NCBI RefSeq assembly: GCF_016464385.1
Contig: NZ_JADMLH010000018.1
Location: 1 to 64,000 of the forward strand
Direction: 5' to 3'
DNA from: Nucisporomicrobium flavum
GTDB taxonomy: Bacteria; Actinomycetota; Actinomycetes; Mycobacteriales; Micromonosporaceae
Length of the DNA stretch: 64,000 bases
Made by a program: the position numbers and the translations under genes. This document shows, piece by piece, positions 18,943 to 28,871 of the stretch (position 1 is the first letter of the stretch; each line of letters opens with the position of its first letter). The notes below the pieces were generated by a model. It made no database searches, was not told the origin of the DNA, and was given only the letters and a program-made list of their open reading frames with translations.

Positions 18943-20190
18943 ATGGATACTCGAACCGGCCTTCCCGTTGTCGGCATGGTGGGCGGTGGGCAGCTGGCCC
19001 GGATGACCCACCAGGCCGCGATCGCCCTCGGTCAGTCGCTGCGGGTGCTCTCCGTGTCACCCCACGACAGCGCGGCGCTGGTCGCCGCCGACGTGCGCAT
19101 CGGCACGCACACCGATCTTGCCGCGCTGCGGGAGTTCGCGAAGGGGTGCGACGCCGTCACCTTCGACCACGAGCATGTGCCGACCGGGCACATCGCCGCG
19201 CTGGCCGCCGAGGGCGTGAAGATCTACCCGGCCGCCGACGCGATCGTGTTCGCGCAGGACAAGCAGCGGATGCGCGAACGGCTGAACGAGCTGGGCGCGC
19301 CGGTGCCACGCTGGCGTCCGGTGAGCAGCGCCGCGGAGATCGCCGAGTTCGCCGCCTCGCTTTCCGGGGCCGGCGGGCAGGGAGCGGCCACCTCCGCCGG
19401 CGGGACCGGCGGGAATGCCGGCGGAAATGGCGGGGATGCCGGCGGGACCGGCGGGGATGCCGGCGGCTGGCCGGTCGTCGCGAAGGCCGTGCGCGGTGGA
19501 TATGACGGCCGTGGCGTGTGGATGCTCGCCGACGCTGCCGCCGCCGAGGAGCTGGTCGCCACCGGGACGCCGCTGATCGTCGAGGAGCGGGTGCCGCTGC
19601 GGCGTGAGCTGGCCGCCCTGGTCGCCCGATCGCCGTTCGGGCAGGTCGCCGCGTATCCCGTGGTCGAGACCGTGCAGCGGGACGGCATCTGCGTGCAGGT
19701 GCTCGCGCCCGCGCCCGGGCTCTCCGAGGCACGGGCCCTCGAGGCGCAGCAGCTCGCCATCGACCTCGCCCACGCGCTCGGCGTCGTCGGGCTGCTTGCC
19801 GTCGAGCTGTTCGAGACCGACGCCGGCATCGTCGTCAACGAGCTGGCGATGCGGCCGCACAACTCCGGGCACTGGACCATCGAGGGTGCTCGTACCTCTC
19901 AGTTCGAGCAGCACCTGCGCGCCGTGCTGGACTATCCGATGGGCGAGACCTCGCTGGCCGCCCCGGCCGTCGTCATGGCGAACGTGCTCGGCGGGCAGCC
20001 CGGCGGCATGTCGCTCGACGAGCGCCTGCACCACCTCTTCGCCGACGACCCCGGCGTGCGCGTCCACCTGTACGGCAAGCAGGTCCGCCCCGGCCGCAAG
20101 ATCGGGCACGTCACGGTGCTCGGCGACGACATGACGTCCGTACGCGCCCGCGCGGCACGCGCCGCCCGCCGGCTCCAGGAAGGCGAATGA
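18943..20190 (+). CDS. purK: N5-carboxyaminoimidazole ribonucleotide synthase PurK
   Basis: A 415-residue ATP-grasp enzyme that makes N5-CAIR from AIR, ATP and bicarbonate in purine synthesis. The N-terminal GMVGGGQLARM motif, the ATP-grasp strand VVAKAVRGGYDGRGVW and NELAMRPHNSGHWT are intact. The protein is longer than usual because of a Gly-rich insertion (about residues 141-175) just before the ATP-binding strand, including three copies of the heptad AGG(T/N)GG(N/D). It overlaps purE by 4 nt (ATGA), so the two are translationally coupled. Transcription probably starts at or near the ATG. Confidence 0.95.
   Translation: MDTRTGLPVVGMVGGGQLARMTHQAAIALGQSLRVLSVSPHDSAALVAADVRIGTHTDLAALREFAKGCDAVTFDHEHVPTGHIAALAAEGVKIYPAADAIVFAQDKQRMRERLNELGAPVPRWRPVSSAAEIAEFAASLSGAGGQGAATSAGGTGGNAGGNGGDAGGTGGDAGGWPVVAKAVRGGYDGRGVWMLADAAAAEELVATGTPLIVEERVPLRRELAALVARSPFGQVAAYPVVETVQRDGICVQVLAPAPGLSEARALEAQQLAIDLAHALGVVGLLAVELFETDAGIVVNELAMRPHNSGHWTIEGARTSQFEQHLRAVLDYPMGETSLAAPAVVMANVLGGQPGGMSLDERLHHLFADDPGVRVHLYGKQVRPGRKIGHVTVLGDDMTSVRARAARAARRLQEGE
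19396..19458 (+). repeat. In-frame 21-bp tandem repeat inside purK
   Basis: Three copies of a 21-bp unit (19396-19416, 19417-19437, 19438-19458) encode AGGTGGN, AGGNGGD and AGGTGGD; a fourth partial copy (AGG) follows. The unit length keeps the reading frame. Confidence 0.92.
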
Positions 20191-20687
20191 TGGCACCCTC
20201 CGTCGGCCTCATCATGGGTAGCGACTCCGACTGGTCCACGATGGAGGCGGCGGCGCTGGCCCTCGCCGAGTTCGAGGTGCCGTTCGAGGTGGGGGTGGTC
20301 TCCGCCCACCGTACGGTGCAGAAGATGGTCGACTACGCGAGCTCGGCCGCCGACCGGGGGCTCAAGGTCATCATCACCGGCGCGGGCGGGGCGGCGCACC
20401 TGCCCGGGATGGTCGCGGCCCTCACCCCGCTGCCGGTCATCGGCGTACCGGTGCCGCTGAAGTACCTCGACGGCATGGACTCGCTGCTCTCGATCGTCCA
20501 GATGCCGGCCGGCGTGCCGGTGGCGACCGTGTCGATCGGCGGGGCGCGCAACGCCGGGCTGCTCGCGGTGCGGATCCTCGGGGCGTCGGATCCGGTGCTG
20601 CTGAAGAAGATGCAGGCCTTCCAATCGAACCTGGAGCAGGTCGTCGCGGAGAAGGACGCCGCGCTGCGCGCACGCCTGATGAGCTGA
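20187..20687 (+). CDS. purE: N5-CAIR mutase PurE
   Basis: A 166-residue class I PurE that converts N5-CAIR to CAIR. The active-site segments GSDSDW, SAHRT and GGARNAG (seen as SIGGARNAGLLA) are present, and the product of the overlapping purK gene is its substrate. The ATG at 20187 overlaps the purK stop; a second ATG follows directly at 20190. It converges with the giant membrane protein gene after 8 nt. In M. tuberculosis purK, purE and an acyl-CoA dehydrogenase gene are also neighbours. Confidence 0.96.
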   Translation: MMAPSVGLIMGSDSDWSTMEAAALALAEFEVPFEVGVVSAHRTVQKMVDYASSAADRGLKVIITGAGGAAHLPGMVAALTPLPVIGVPVPLKYLDGMDSLLSIVQMPAGVPVATVSIGGARNAGLLAVRILGASDPVLLKKMQAFQSNLEQVVAEKDAALRARLMS

Positions 20688-20695
20688 CGCGCCCG

Positions 20696-23600
20696 TCAGC
20701 GCAGCCGCACCAGCGCCCCCCGCAAACGCTCCTGGGTCCGCCTGCGGTTCTCGTTGGTCGCGCCCAGGAAGAGCAGGACCACTCCGACCGGTACGAGCAC
20801 CAGCCACGGCCCGACCAGCGTCGTCGCGAAGTGGATCGTTGCCACCGCCGTGGCCGCCGCTCCGATCACGACCGGGGCCTGCTGCTGCAGGCGGGAGCCG
20901 ATGATCAGCGTCGTCACCGCGCCGAGCAGCAGGAGGAGTTCGCGCAGGTCGCCCGCGTTCGTGGCGATGACCAGGCCGGTTGTCGGGACGAACGCGGCGA
21001 GCAGGGACGGGCCGTACGCCGCCCAGCTGCTCAGGTCCTGGCGCTGGCGGGCCTCGAGGGCGCCGACAAGCAGGGCCAGCGCCGCGAACGGGAGGGTGTA
21101 CGCCTCCGGCAGCGCCACGTCCGCGAGGGCCACGAAGAGCCAGATGCCGATGATCTCGAACCCGACCGCCAGCCAGAACAGGTTGCGGCGCTGGTTGGGC
21201 GTACGGCCGGGGCGGGTCGCCGTGAGGCCGAGGATCGCACCCCAGGCGGCGAGCAGGGCGGCGAGGTGGGACGGCGAGTCGTACGCGAGGGCGCCCGCGA
21301 CCAGCGCCGAGGCGTACCCGCTCCACTCGACCGTGGTGGCTTCGAGGCGGTATTCGGGCAGGCCGAGGCGGGGGAGCGCGGCCTCGAGGACCAGCAGCGC
21401 CGCGCCGACGGCCAGCACGCCGAAGGACGCCCATTCGGCGGTGAGCCCCGCGATCAGCGCGACGGCCAGCACGAACGCCTGGCCCATCGTCGCGGTGAAC
21501 AGCCAGCCGAGGACGCGGGCGTGCCGGCTGCGGCCCGCGACCGCCGCCACCAGCCCGACGCCGATCGCCGAGCCCAGCGTGAACAGCGTCAGCTCGTGGG
21601 TGGCGAGGCTGCCGGAGAGGCCGGCGCCACCGGCGAGCAGGCCGATGACGAACACGACGGTGCGGGTGGCGCGCAGCAGTGCCGCCCGGTCGGAGACGGG
21701 TGGCGGCGTCAGCGCCAGGCCGAGCATGACGATCGTGAAGACCACCAGGGCCGCCGACGTCGACGTCGGCCAGCGCGCGTCCAGGGCGATGGGCGCGATC
21801 AGCAGGGTGATCGCCAGGCCGGGCAGGATCACGGGTACGGCCTCGGCGGGCTTGCCACCGAAGCCGAGGGCTGCGAGCGCGGCGGCCACGGTCAGCAGCA
21901 CCGCCGCCAGCACGGACGTACCGTCGACGCTGCCGGATGCCGGGTTGGTCAGCGCCTCGACCGGGCCGTCCCAGATCGCGCGGAGCTGCTGCATCGGGTC
22001 GAACAGCGCCGCCCGCAGCGCCGGGGCGAGTGACAGCAACGCCAGGACGGTGGGCAATGCCGCCACGATGACCGCGCCGGTCGCCGGGTCGACGAGCCAC
22101 CGCCCGCGCAGGCGGCTGGGGCGCATCGCACCCCAGCGCACGTCGGCGTAGCTGGGCGCGGTGTATTTCGGGCGCCGGACGGGCCGCCAGGACGGCCGCG
22201 CCGCGACCCGCAGGCTCGGTGCCGGTACGGCGCCCCGCAACAGCTCCGCGACGACGCCCAGCAGGGCGGCGGCCGCCGCGTACAGGGCCGTCGGGTAGTC
22301 GCTCGGTACGGAGGCCAGCGCCGTGATCGTGGCCCCGCCGACCAGCCCGATCGTGGCCCACGGCAGATACTGCGCGATCCGGGTGCCGGCGACCGCGAGC
22401 AGGGCCAGGGCGAGGCTCGACCCGGCCAGCCCGGCGGTCAGCACGACCGGGACCGTACGGTTCTGCTCGGCGGCGATCGCGGCGAGCACGCCGGGGGCGG
22501 CCAGCAGGGCGCCCAGCGTGGCGGCCCCGCCGATCTGGGCGCGGTGCCGAGGCATGCCGGTCTCGTCGCTGATGGCCACGCCGTCCTCGGCGACGGCCCG
22601 CTGCGCCCATTCCCGGCGTTCCTGCGGGTTGAGGCGGGTCCGGGAGAGCCAGGCGGTGAGCACGCACGCCGCGATGATGAAGGTCAGCGCGACCGCGGTG
22701 GCCCACGGCCGGATCAGGCCGGCGCCGGCGGCGTGCAGGGCCACCACGGCGGCCACCCCGGCCCGGTCGAGGGCGTCGCGGGGATCGGTGGCCGCCGCGG
22801 ACGCGATGCCGTATCCCATGGCGACGGCGCCACCGATGAACAGCGGGGACCACCAGGGCAGTCCGAGGGCGGCGGGCGCGCCGATGGTCGCGAGTGCGAC
22901 GCAGACCGCGCTGACGTCGTACTTCCACGGGCGGGGCAGGGCGAACGCCGACGCGATCGCTATGAGCAGCAGCGCGAACGGCGCTTGCCAGGCGCCCGGG
23001 GGTGCCGTGGTGGGCAGGGCGCCGATGTCCGAGGCCCAGATGTTCCCAGGCGCGGCGATCAGCCGCACCCCGTAGATGAGCGCCTGCCAGCCGGCGATGG
23101 CGCCGATCACCAGGCCGGCCACCGCCAGGCCGCGGACCGGGCCGCGCCGCCAGTCGTCCGGCAGCGCGCGGACCCCGAAGGCGACGATCAGCACCACGAT
23201 CGCCGCGACGGCCAGCGGCGCCTCGGGGAAGGCCAGGGCGGCGACCCGGGCGAGCGCGCCGCAGACCGCCACGGTGGCGGCCGCCGCGGCGATGTCGGGG
23301 CCGTCGAGCATCCGGTCCGCGCGCCGGCCGTTGTCCAGCGACTTGGCGAAGAACAGCAGGAGGGCGGCGGCGAGCAGGAGCGCGCCCACCCAGATGTCCG
23401 GCGCGGTGGAGCCCGGTGCCAGCAGGGCGGCCAGGGCGAGGGCGACCGCGCCCAGCCCGGTCCCGGCGGTCAGCGGGATGCTGATCTCACGCCGGGCCAC
23501 CTGGAACACCGCCGCGTACGTGAGCGTGCCGGCCACGGCGAGGAAGCCGAGGGCCAGCGCGGGCACCGTGACGGCCTCGGTGGGCGGTGGCCCGTCGCCG

Positions 23601-25987
23601 CGGTCGTGGACGGCGAGGACCGCGGTGACCACGGCACCGGGGATGGCCAGGGCCGCCGCCCCGGACGCCCAGTCGCCGATCAGCCAGGCGTACAGGCGTA
23701 CCGGGATCTGGCGGGCCGCGACCGCGACCATCACGCCCGCGCCCGCGAGCGCGGTGAGCACCGCGGCCGTCAGCCACGACGCGCTCAGCGCGGCGCCGGC
23801 GCCGAAGAGGCCGACGACGCCCGCGGCCGCGATGTGCGCGACCGCGACCCGGCGGGTCGGCGCGAGCAGGCCGGCGGCGCCGATGCCGATGGCCGCCACG
23901 ACGAGCGGCCAGGGCGCCTCCGACCAGGGCAGACCCAGCGACGACGGTACGGAGAGGGCGGTCAGTGCGACGCCGGTCACCGCGCCTTCCCACCTGTACT
24001 CGGTGGGGAGGGCGAGCGCGGCCGCCACGGTCAGCAGCAGTGCGCTGAGGGCCAGCAGCCAGCCCGACTCGCCCGCCGCCGCGGCGAGCCGGCCCGCGTA
24101 CGCGGCGGTGTCCGCGTTCCACACCGGCCGCGCGGCCTGCACCGGCGCGAGCGCCGCGCGGAGGGCGTCGACGGCCACGAACAGGCCGATGAGCGTGAGG
24201 GCGGCGGCCGACGCGTACTGCGGTCCGCGCCGCACCTCGTCCGCGAGCATGCGCACGGCAGCCCCGGTGACGGCGACGGCGGCGGACGCGGCGGCGAGGG
24301 TCCAGGCCGGTGAGCCGACCGCCGCGATGCGGGCGCAGGTGCCGATGATCGCCAGGGTCAGCACGGCCCCGGCGATGTTGCGCGCGAGGATCTGGTCGAC
24401 CATGCGCGCGGCCGCGGACACGATCACAGCGGCGAGAATCAAGATCAATCCGGAGCGTACGGCGTCCACCACGGCGTCCGCGCTCAGCAGCGCGGCGGTG
24501 GCGTACAGCAGCGCGCCGGCGGCAGCGACGCACAGCAGGCTGAAGGTCAGCTGCCGCAGCCAGCCGGCCGACGGCGGCGTGGCGGGCGGCGCGAGCGGCA
24601 CCGAGCCGGCGGCGGGCGCGCCGGCCGGCCGCGGCCCGGGGAAGATCCGCGTGGGCAGCCAGCGCCGGCGGCGGCGCCCGGTGAGCCCGTCGATGATCAG
24701 GTCGGGTTCCTCGGGCCGGGACTCGGGACGGTCCGGCGTGCCGAAGCCCGCGTCGGCAGCGGCGGGATCGGTCTCGGTGGCCTGCGCGTCGGCGCTGTAG
24801 GACCCCGGGTCCGCCGGGTCGTTGCGCGACTCGAAGTCGCGGGCGCCGAGGTCCCGGGCGTCGGCCTCGGCCAGCGACTCCCGGTCGCCGGCGACGGGTC
24901 GTCCCACGGGCCAGCGCGGCACCAGCCGGCCCCGCCGGATCACCGTGGTGAGCAGGAGCAGGTCGACGACGGCCACCGCGGTGAGCGCCAGCGCCCATCC
25001 GGCCGGGCTCTCGATCAACGGGTACGCGAGCAGCGGCGGCACCGGCTGCACGGCGACGACCGTGGCGTACCGCGGGGCGGCGAGCCGCGTGACACCGGCG
25101 TAGACGAACGACGCCGCCGCGGTGATGAGCAGCGTGACGCCGAGGAACACCGGGGCGGGCACGCGGGAACCGCCGAACGCGGGACTGCCGTGCAGGGCGT
25201 ACAGGCTCATCGGCAGCAGGATGAGCCCCACCGCCGCGAGCGTCTCCCCGGTCGAGGTGAGGCCCCGGCGGGCGATCGCGGGCGCGGCGGCCAGGGCGAT
25301 CCCGGTGAAGATCGCCAGGATGAAGGCGCGGCCCACGCCGTTGCTGGTCGCCCCGGCGAAGACGACGGCGGCGACGCCGAGGACGAGCGCGCTGAGGCCG
25401 AGCAGGATGTTCTGCACCGACTGCGACGAGGTCTCCGGCTCGTGCACCGGAGGCTGGGGCGGCAACGGCGCCACCCGTGGGCGCCGCGGCGGCGCGGCGG
25501 GCGGCGGCTCCTCGGTGGGCGGCGGGTCGTCGACCAGCACGGTCACCCCGTCGGTGGCGTGCCCGGGCGGCCCGGTGTACGGCGTGCCCGGCGGTGACCA
25601 GGACGGACGTCCCTCGGCGGGCGCGGCTGCCGAGGGTGCACCGGCGGTTCGGGCGGCCCCGGCCCCGACCGGTTGTTCCGGCGTCGCCGCGAGCCGCCCG
25701 GAAGCACCGACGGGCCCGGCCGCGACGTCAGCAGCCCCGGCGGCGGCCGCGCTCTCGGCCGTCCGCCGACGCAGTCGCCGGCCCGCGGCCGCCTTCGCCG
25801 CGGCGCGTTTCCGCTGCTGGTTGGCGTGCGCGAGGATGTCCCGCTGGAACTGCGCGGCCTGGATCTTGCTCGCGATGTTCGTGCGTTCCTTGGCCGCCGC
25901 GAGATCACGGATCTTCAGTTCCGCGATCGACGCCTCGATACGGGCCAACTCCTCGTCGTAGCTGTCCGGCTCCTGCGCCTGCGCCAC
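20696..25987 (-). CDS. Giant polytopic membrane protein, about 1763 aa, unknown function
   Basis: Residues 5-60 form a charged helical, probably coiled-coil, segment (YDEELARIEASIAELKI). A long Ala/Pro-rich disordered stretch follows to about residue 190. The rest alternates hydrophobic helices, probably more than 40, with short charged loops, and one acidic cytoplasmic-type loop (about 375-470). No catalytic motif is recognisable. The GTG at 25987 is chosen because AAGGAGG lies 6 nt upstream; the frame extends further to 26032. Similar very long membrane proteins occur in other actinomycetes but I know no role. A transporter, a sensor or a scaffold are all possible. Confidence 0.85.
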   Translation of the reverse strand: MAQAQEPDSYDEELARIEASIAELKIRDLAAAKERTNIASKIQAAQFQRDILAHANQQRKRAAAKAAAGRRLRRRTAESAAAAGAADVAAGPVGASGRLAATPEQPVGAGAARTAGAPSAAAPAEGRPSWSPPGTPYTGPPGHATDGVTVLVDDPPPTEEPPPAAPPRRPRVAPLPPQPPVHEPETSSQSVQNILLGLSALVLGVAAVVFAGATSNGVGRAFILAIFTGIALAAAPAIARRGLTSTGETLAAVGLILLPMSLYALHGSPAFGGSRVPAPVFLGVTLLITAAASFVYAGVTRLAAPRYATVVAVQPVPPLLAYPLIESPAGWALALTAVAVVDLLLLTTVIRRGRLVPRWPVGRPVAGDRESLAEADARDLGARDFESRNDPADPGSYSADAQATETDPAAADAGFGTPDRPESRPEEPDLIIDGLTGRRRRRWLPTRIFPGPRPAGAPAAGSVPLAPPATPPSAGWLRQLTFSLLCVAAAGALLYATAALLSADAVVDAVRSGLILILAAVIVSAAARMVDQILARNIAGAVLTLAIIGTCARIAAVGSPAWTLAAASAAVAVTGAAVRMLADEVRRGPQYASAAALTLIGLFVAVDALRAALAPVQAARPVWNADTAAYAGRLAAAAGESGWLLALSALLLTVAAALALPTEYRWEGAVTGVALTALSVPSSLGLPWSEAPWPLVVAAIGIGAAGLLAPTRRVAVAHIAAAGVVGLFGAGAALSASWLTAAVLTALAGAGVMVAVAARQIPVRLYAWLIGDWASGAAALAIPGAVVTAVLAVHDRGDGPPPTEAVTVPALALGFLAVAGTLTYAAVFQVARREISIPLTAGTGLGAVALALAALLAPGSTAPDIWVGALLLAAALLLFFAKSLDNGRRADRMLDGPDIAAAAATVAVCGALARVAALAFPEAPLAVAAIVVLIVAFGVRALPDDWRRGPVRGLAVAGLVIGAIAGWQALIYGVRLIAAPGNIWASDIGALPTTAPPGAWQAPFALLLIAIASAFALPRPWKYDVSAVCVALATIGAPAALGLPWWSPLFIGGAVAMGYGIASAAATDPRDALDRAGVAAVVALHAAGAGLIRPWATAVALTFIIAACVLTAWLSRTRLNPQERREWAQRAVAEDGVAISDETGMPRHRAQIGGAATLGALLAAPGVLAAIAAEQNRTVPVVLTAGLAGSSLALALLAVAGTRIAQYLPWATIGLVGGATITALASVPSDYPTALYAAAAALLGVVAELLRGAVPAPSLRVAARPSWRPVRRPKYTAPSYADVRWGAMRPSRLRGRWLVDPATGAVIVAALPTVLALLSLAPALRAALFDPMQQLRAIWDGPVEALTNPASGSVDGTSVLAAVLLTVAAALAALGFGGKPAEAVPVILPGLAITLLIAPIALDARWPTSTSAALVVFTIVMLGLALTPPPVSDRAALLRATRTVVFVIGLLAGGAGLSGSLATHELTLFTLGSAIGVGLVAAVAGRSRHARVLGWLFTATMGQAFVLAVALIAGLTAEWASFGVLAVGAALLVLEAALPRLGLPEYRLEATTVEWSGYASALVAGALAYDSPSHLAALLAAWGAILGLTATRPGRTPNQRRNLFWLAVGFEIIGIWLFVALADVALPEAYTLPFAALALLVGALEARQRQDLSSWAAYGPSLLAAFVPTTGLVIATNAGDLRELLLLLGAVTTLIIGSRLQQQAPVVIGAAATAVATIHFATTLVGPWLVLVPVGVVLLFLGATNENRRRTQERLRGALVRLR

Positions 25988-26071
25988 GGCACCTCCTTGA
26001 CCCGACCCACCCCGAGCATGCCTTCCCGACACCTCATTAGAACAGTCCCAAGCGGGTCGAGATCAATGGAA

Positions 26072-26102
26072 ACGGCCGCGAACCCGGCAGGTTCGCGGCC
26101 GT
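26072..26102 (-). terminator. Perfect 13-bp hairpin terminator after ugd
   Basis: ACGGCCGCGAACC (26072-26084) pairs perfectly with 26090-26102 around a 5-nt loop. It begins 19 nt beyond the minus-strand stop at 26122 and separates ugd from the giant membrane protein gene. Confidence 0.85.
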
Positions 26103-26121
26103 GACCATCATTCGGTCAGTC

Positions 26122-27579
26122 TCAGAGCGCCGGGGCGGGCCGTCCCATGCCGCGGTACTGCCAGCCGGCCCGCACCCACAGGACCGGGTCCAGGCAGTTC
26201 TTGCCGTCGATGACGCGCTTGCCGGCGACCGCCTCGCCCAGCGCCTGCGGGTCGGCGTTGCGGAACTCCGCCCACTCGGTGAGCACGCACACCAGTTCGG
26301 CGCCGGCGACCGCTTCCGCCATGGAGGTCTCGTACGTGAGCTGCGGCTGCACTGTCCGCGCGTTGTCCATGCCCTGCGGGTCGTACACGTGCACGTCGGC
26401 GCCGGCCTTGGCCAGGGCCGCGGCGACGGCGAGCGCGGGCGCGTCGCGTACGTCATCGGAGTTGGGCTTGAACGCGGCGCCGAGCACGGCGATCCGGGTG
26501 CCGGACAGGTCGGGGCCCGCCGGGCCCGGCCGGCGGCCCAGCATCTCGGCGGCGAACTGCAGCACCTTGGTGCGCCGCCGCTGGTTGATCAGGTCGACCT
26601 CGTGCAGGAACCGCAGCGCCTCACCCGCGCCGAGCTCCTGCGCCCGGGCCTGGAACGCCCGGATGTCCTTGGGCAGGCAGCCGCCACCGAAACCGACCCC
26701 GGCCTGCAGGAACCGGTTGCCGATGCGCGGGTCGTACCCGATCGCCTTGGCCAGCTGGGTCACGTCGCCGCCGGCGACCTCACACACCTCGGCCATCGCG
26801 TTGATGAAGCTGATCTTCGTGGCGAGGAACGCGTTCGCGGCGACCTTGACGAGTTCCGCGGTGGCGAAGTCGGTCACCACCAGCGGCACCTCCCGGTCCT
26901 CGGTCGCGGCCAGGTCGAACACACCCTTGTGCGCGGCGTACAGCATGCCGTTGGCCCACTCGGTCTTCACGCCGACCACGATCCGGTTCGGGCGCAGCAC
27001 GTCCTCGACCGCGAAGCCCTCCTGCAGGAACTCCGGCGACCACGCCACCTCGATGCCCAGCTCCGGGTCGGTGTGCTTGGCGACCAGCTGCTCCACCCAC
27101 TCGGCCGTACCCACCGGCACCGTGGACTTGCCCACGATCAACGCCCGGCGGTTCAGGTGCCGGGCGAGATTGGTCACCGACGCCTCGACGTACGCCAGGT
27201 CCGCGCCCATCCCGTCGGCGCGCTGCGGGGTGCCCACGCAGATGAAGTGCACGTCGGCGAACTCGGCGACCTCCTCGTACGAGGTCGTGAACCGCAGCCG
27301 CCCGGAGTTCAGGTTGGCCCGCAGCAGCTCGTCCAGCCCCGGCTCGTGGAACGGCACCTGCCCCGCGGCCAGCTTCGCGATCTTCGGCTCGTCCACGTCG
27401 AAGCCCAGCACGTCGTAGCCCAGCTCGGCGAAGCAGATGGCGTACGTGGCGCCCAGGTAGCCCGTGCCGAGGAACGCCAGCCGCGGCCGGGGAGCGCCGG
27501 ACGGCACCTCGACCTCCGGGAACGCGGGTACGGTCTGCGTGGTCGGGTACGGGATGGTCACGCTGTGAACTCCAGTCAC
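26122..27579 (-). CDS. ugd: UDP-glucose/GDP-mannose dehydrogenase family protein
   Basis: A 485-residue NAD-dependent nucleotide-sugar dehydrogenase, most likely oxidising UDP-glucose to UDP-glucuronate for envelope polymers. It has the N-terminal dinucleotide motif GTGYLGATYA (near residue 38), the catalytic cysteine in GFGGGCLPKDIRAF, and the C-terminal half with VLGAAFKPNSDDVRDAP. A GTG at 27561 (VTIPYP) is an alternative start with GGAG 10 nt upstream. GDP-mannose or UDP-N-acetyl sugars cannot be excluded as substrates. It is divergent from the acyl-CoA dehydrogenase gene. Confidence 0.92.
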   Translation of the reverse strand: MTGVHSVTIPYPTTQTVPAFPEVEVPSGAPRPRLAFLGTGYLGATYAICFAELGYDVLGFDVDEPKIAKLAAGQVPFHEPGLDELLRANLNSGRLRFTTSYEEVAEFADVHFICVGTPQRADGMGADLAYVEASVTNLARHLNRRALIVGKSTVPVGTAEWVEQLVAKHTDPELGIEVAWSPEFLQEGFAVEDVLRPNRIVVGVKTEWANGMLYAAHKGVFDLAATEDREVPLVVTDFATAELVKVAANAFLATKISFINAMAEVCEVAGGDVTQLAKAIGYDPRIGNRFLQAGVGFGGGCLPKDIRAFQARAQELGAGEALRFLHEVDLINQRRRTKVLQFAAEMLGRRPGPAGPDLSGTRIAVLGAAFKPNSDDVRDAPALAVAAALAKAGADVHVYDPQGMDNARTVQPQLTYETSMAEAVAGAELVCVLTEWAEFRNADPQALGEAVAGKRVIDGKNCLDPVLWVRAGWQYRGMGRPAPAL

Positions 27580-27711
27580 CAGGGGTACGTGGCAAACACC
27601 TTCTCACGGGGTCGCACAAACCGTCCGACCGCCGTCCGGGGCGAGGATAGTGCGCGTACCCTACGCGTCGGTAACATAGGGCGGCGGAGTCGCAGAGAAG
27701 GGGCCACAGCC

Positions 27712-28866
27712 ATGCCTGAGTTCGACGTCTATCAGCTGCCGGAGGACCACGAGACCATCCGGGCGGCCGTACGCGAGGTCTGCGACGCCCGCGTGGCGCC
27801 GAACGCGGCGGAGGCCGACGAGAGCGGCGAGTTCCCCAAGGCGTCGTACGAGGCCCTGCGCTCCTCGGACTTCCACGCCCCGCACATCCCCGTCGAGTAC
27901 GGCGGCGCCGGCGCGGACGCCCTGGCCACGGCGATCGTCATCGAAGAGGTCGCGCGCGCCTGCGCCAGCTCCTCACTGATCCCGGCGGTGAACAAGCTCG
28001 GCACGATGCCCCTGCTCCTCGCCGGTTCCGAGTCGGTGAAGGAGCGCTACCTGCCGCCGGTGGCCCGCGGCGAGGCGATGTTCTCGTACTGTCTGTCGGA
28101 GCCCGAAGCGGGCAGCGACGCGGCCTCCATGACCACCCGCGCGGTTCGCGACGGTGACTACTGGATCCTCAACGGCGTCAAGCGCTGGATCACCAACGCG
28201 GGCGTCTCGGAGTACTACACGGTCTTCGCGGTGACCGACCCCGCCGCCCGCTCCCGCGGCATCTCCGCCTTCGTCGTGGAGAAGTCCGACGAGGGCGTCA
28301 GCTTCGGCGCGCCGGAGAAGAAGCTCGGCATCAAGGGCAGCCCCACCCGCGAGGTCTACTTCGACAACGTCCGCATCCCGGCGGACCGCATCATCGGCGA
28401 CGAGGGCACCGGCTTCGCGACCGCGATGAAGACCCTCGACCACACCCGCGTCACCATCGCGGCCCAGGCCGTCGGCATCGCCCAGGGCGCGCTCGACTTC
28501 GCCCTCGGGTACGCGAAGGAACGCAAGCAGTTCGGCAAGCCCATCGCCGACTTCCAGGGCCTGCAGTTCATGCTCGCCGACATGGGCATGAAACTCGAGG
28601 CGGCCCGCCAGATGACGTACGTGGCAGCCGGCAAGAGCGAACGGGGCGACGCGGACCTCACGTACTTCGGTGCGGCGGCCAAATGCTTCGCCTCGGACGC
28701 GGCCATGGAGATCACGACGGACGCGGTGCAGATCCTGGGCGGGTACGGCTACACCCGCGACTACCCCGTGGAACGCATGATGCGCGACGCGAAGATCACC
28801 CAGATCTACGAGGGCACCAACCAGGTCCAGCGCATCGTGATGGCGCGCCAGCTCCTCAAGGGCTGA
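27712..28866 (+). CDS. Acyl-CoA dehydrogenase
   Basis: A 384-residue FAD-dependent enzyme of beta-oxidation. The signature motifs are present: YCLSEPEAGSDAASM, WITNAG, the QFGKPIADFQ dimer/FAD segment and the C-terminal YEGTNQVQRIVMAR carrying the catalytic glutamate. It resembles FadE25 of M. tuberculosis in its neighbourhood near purKE. The ATG at 27712 follows GAAGGGG. A TAACAT hexamer (27672-27677) may be the -10 box. It converges with the immunity-like gene after 5 nt. Confidence 0.94.
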   Translation: MPEFDVYQLPEDHETIRAAVREVCDARVAPNAAEADESGEFPKASYEALRSSDFHAPHIPVEYGGAGADALATAIVIEEVARACASSSLIPAVNKLGTMPLLLAGSESVKERYLPPVARGEAMFSYCLSEPEAGSDAASMTTRAVRDGDYWILNGVKRWITNAGVSEYYTVFAVTDPAARSRGISAFVVEKSDEGVSFGAPEKKLGIKGSPTREVYFDNVRIPADRIIGDEGTGFATAMKTLDHTRVTIAAQAVGIAQGALDFALGYAKERKQFGKPIADFQGLQFMLADMGMKLEAARQMTYVAAGKSERGDADLTYFGAAAKCFASDAAMEITTDAVQILGGYGYTRDYPVERMMRDAKITQIYEGTNQVQRIVMARQLLKG

Positions 28867-28871
28867 CGCCG

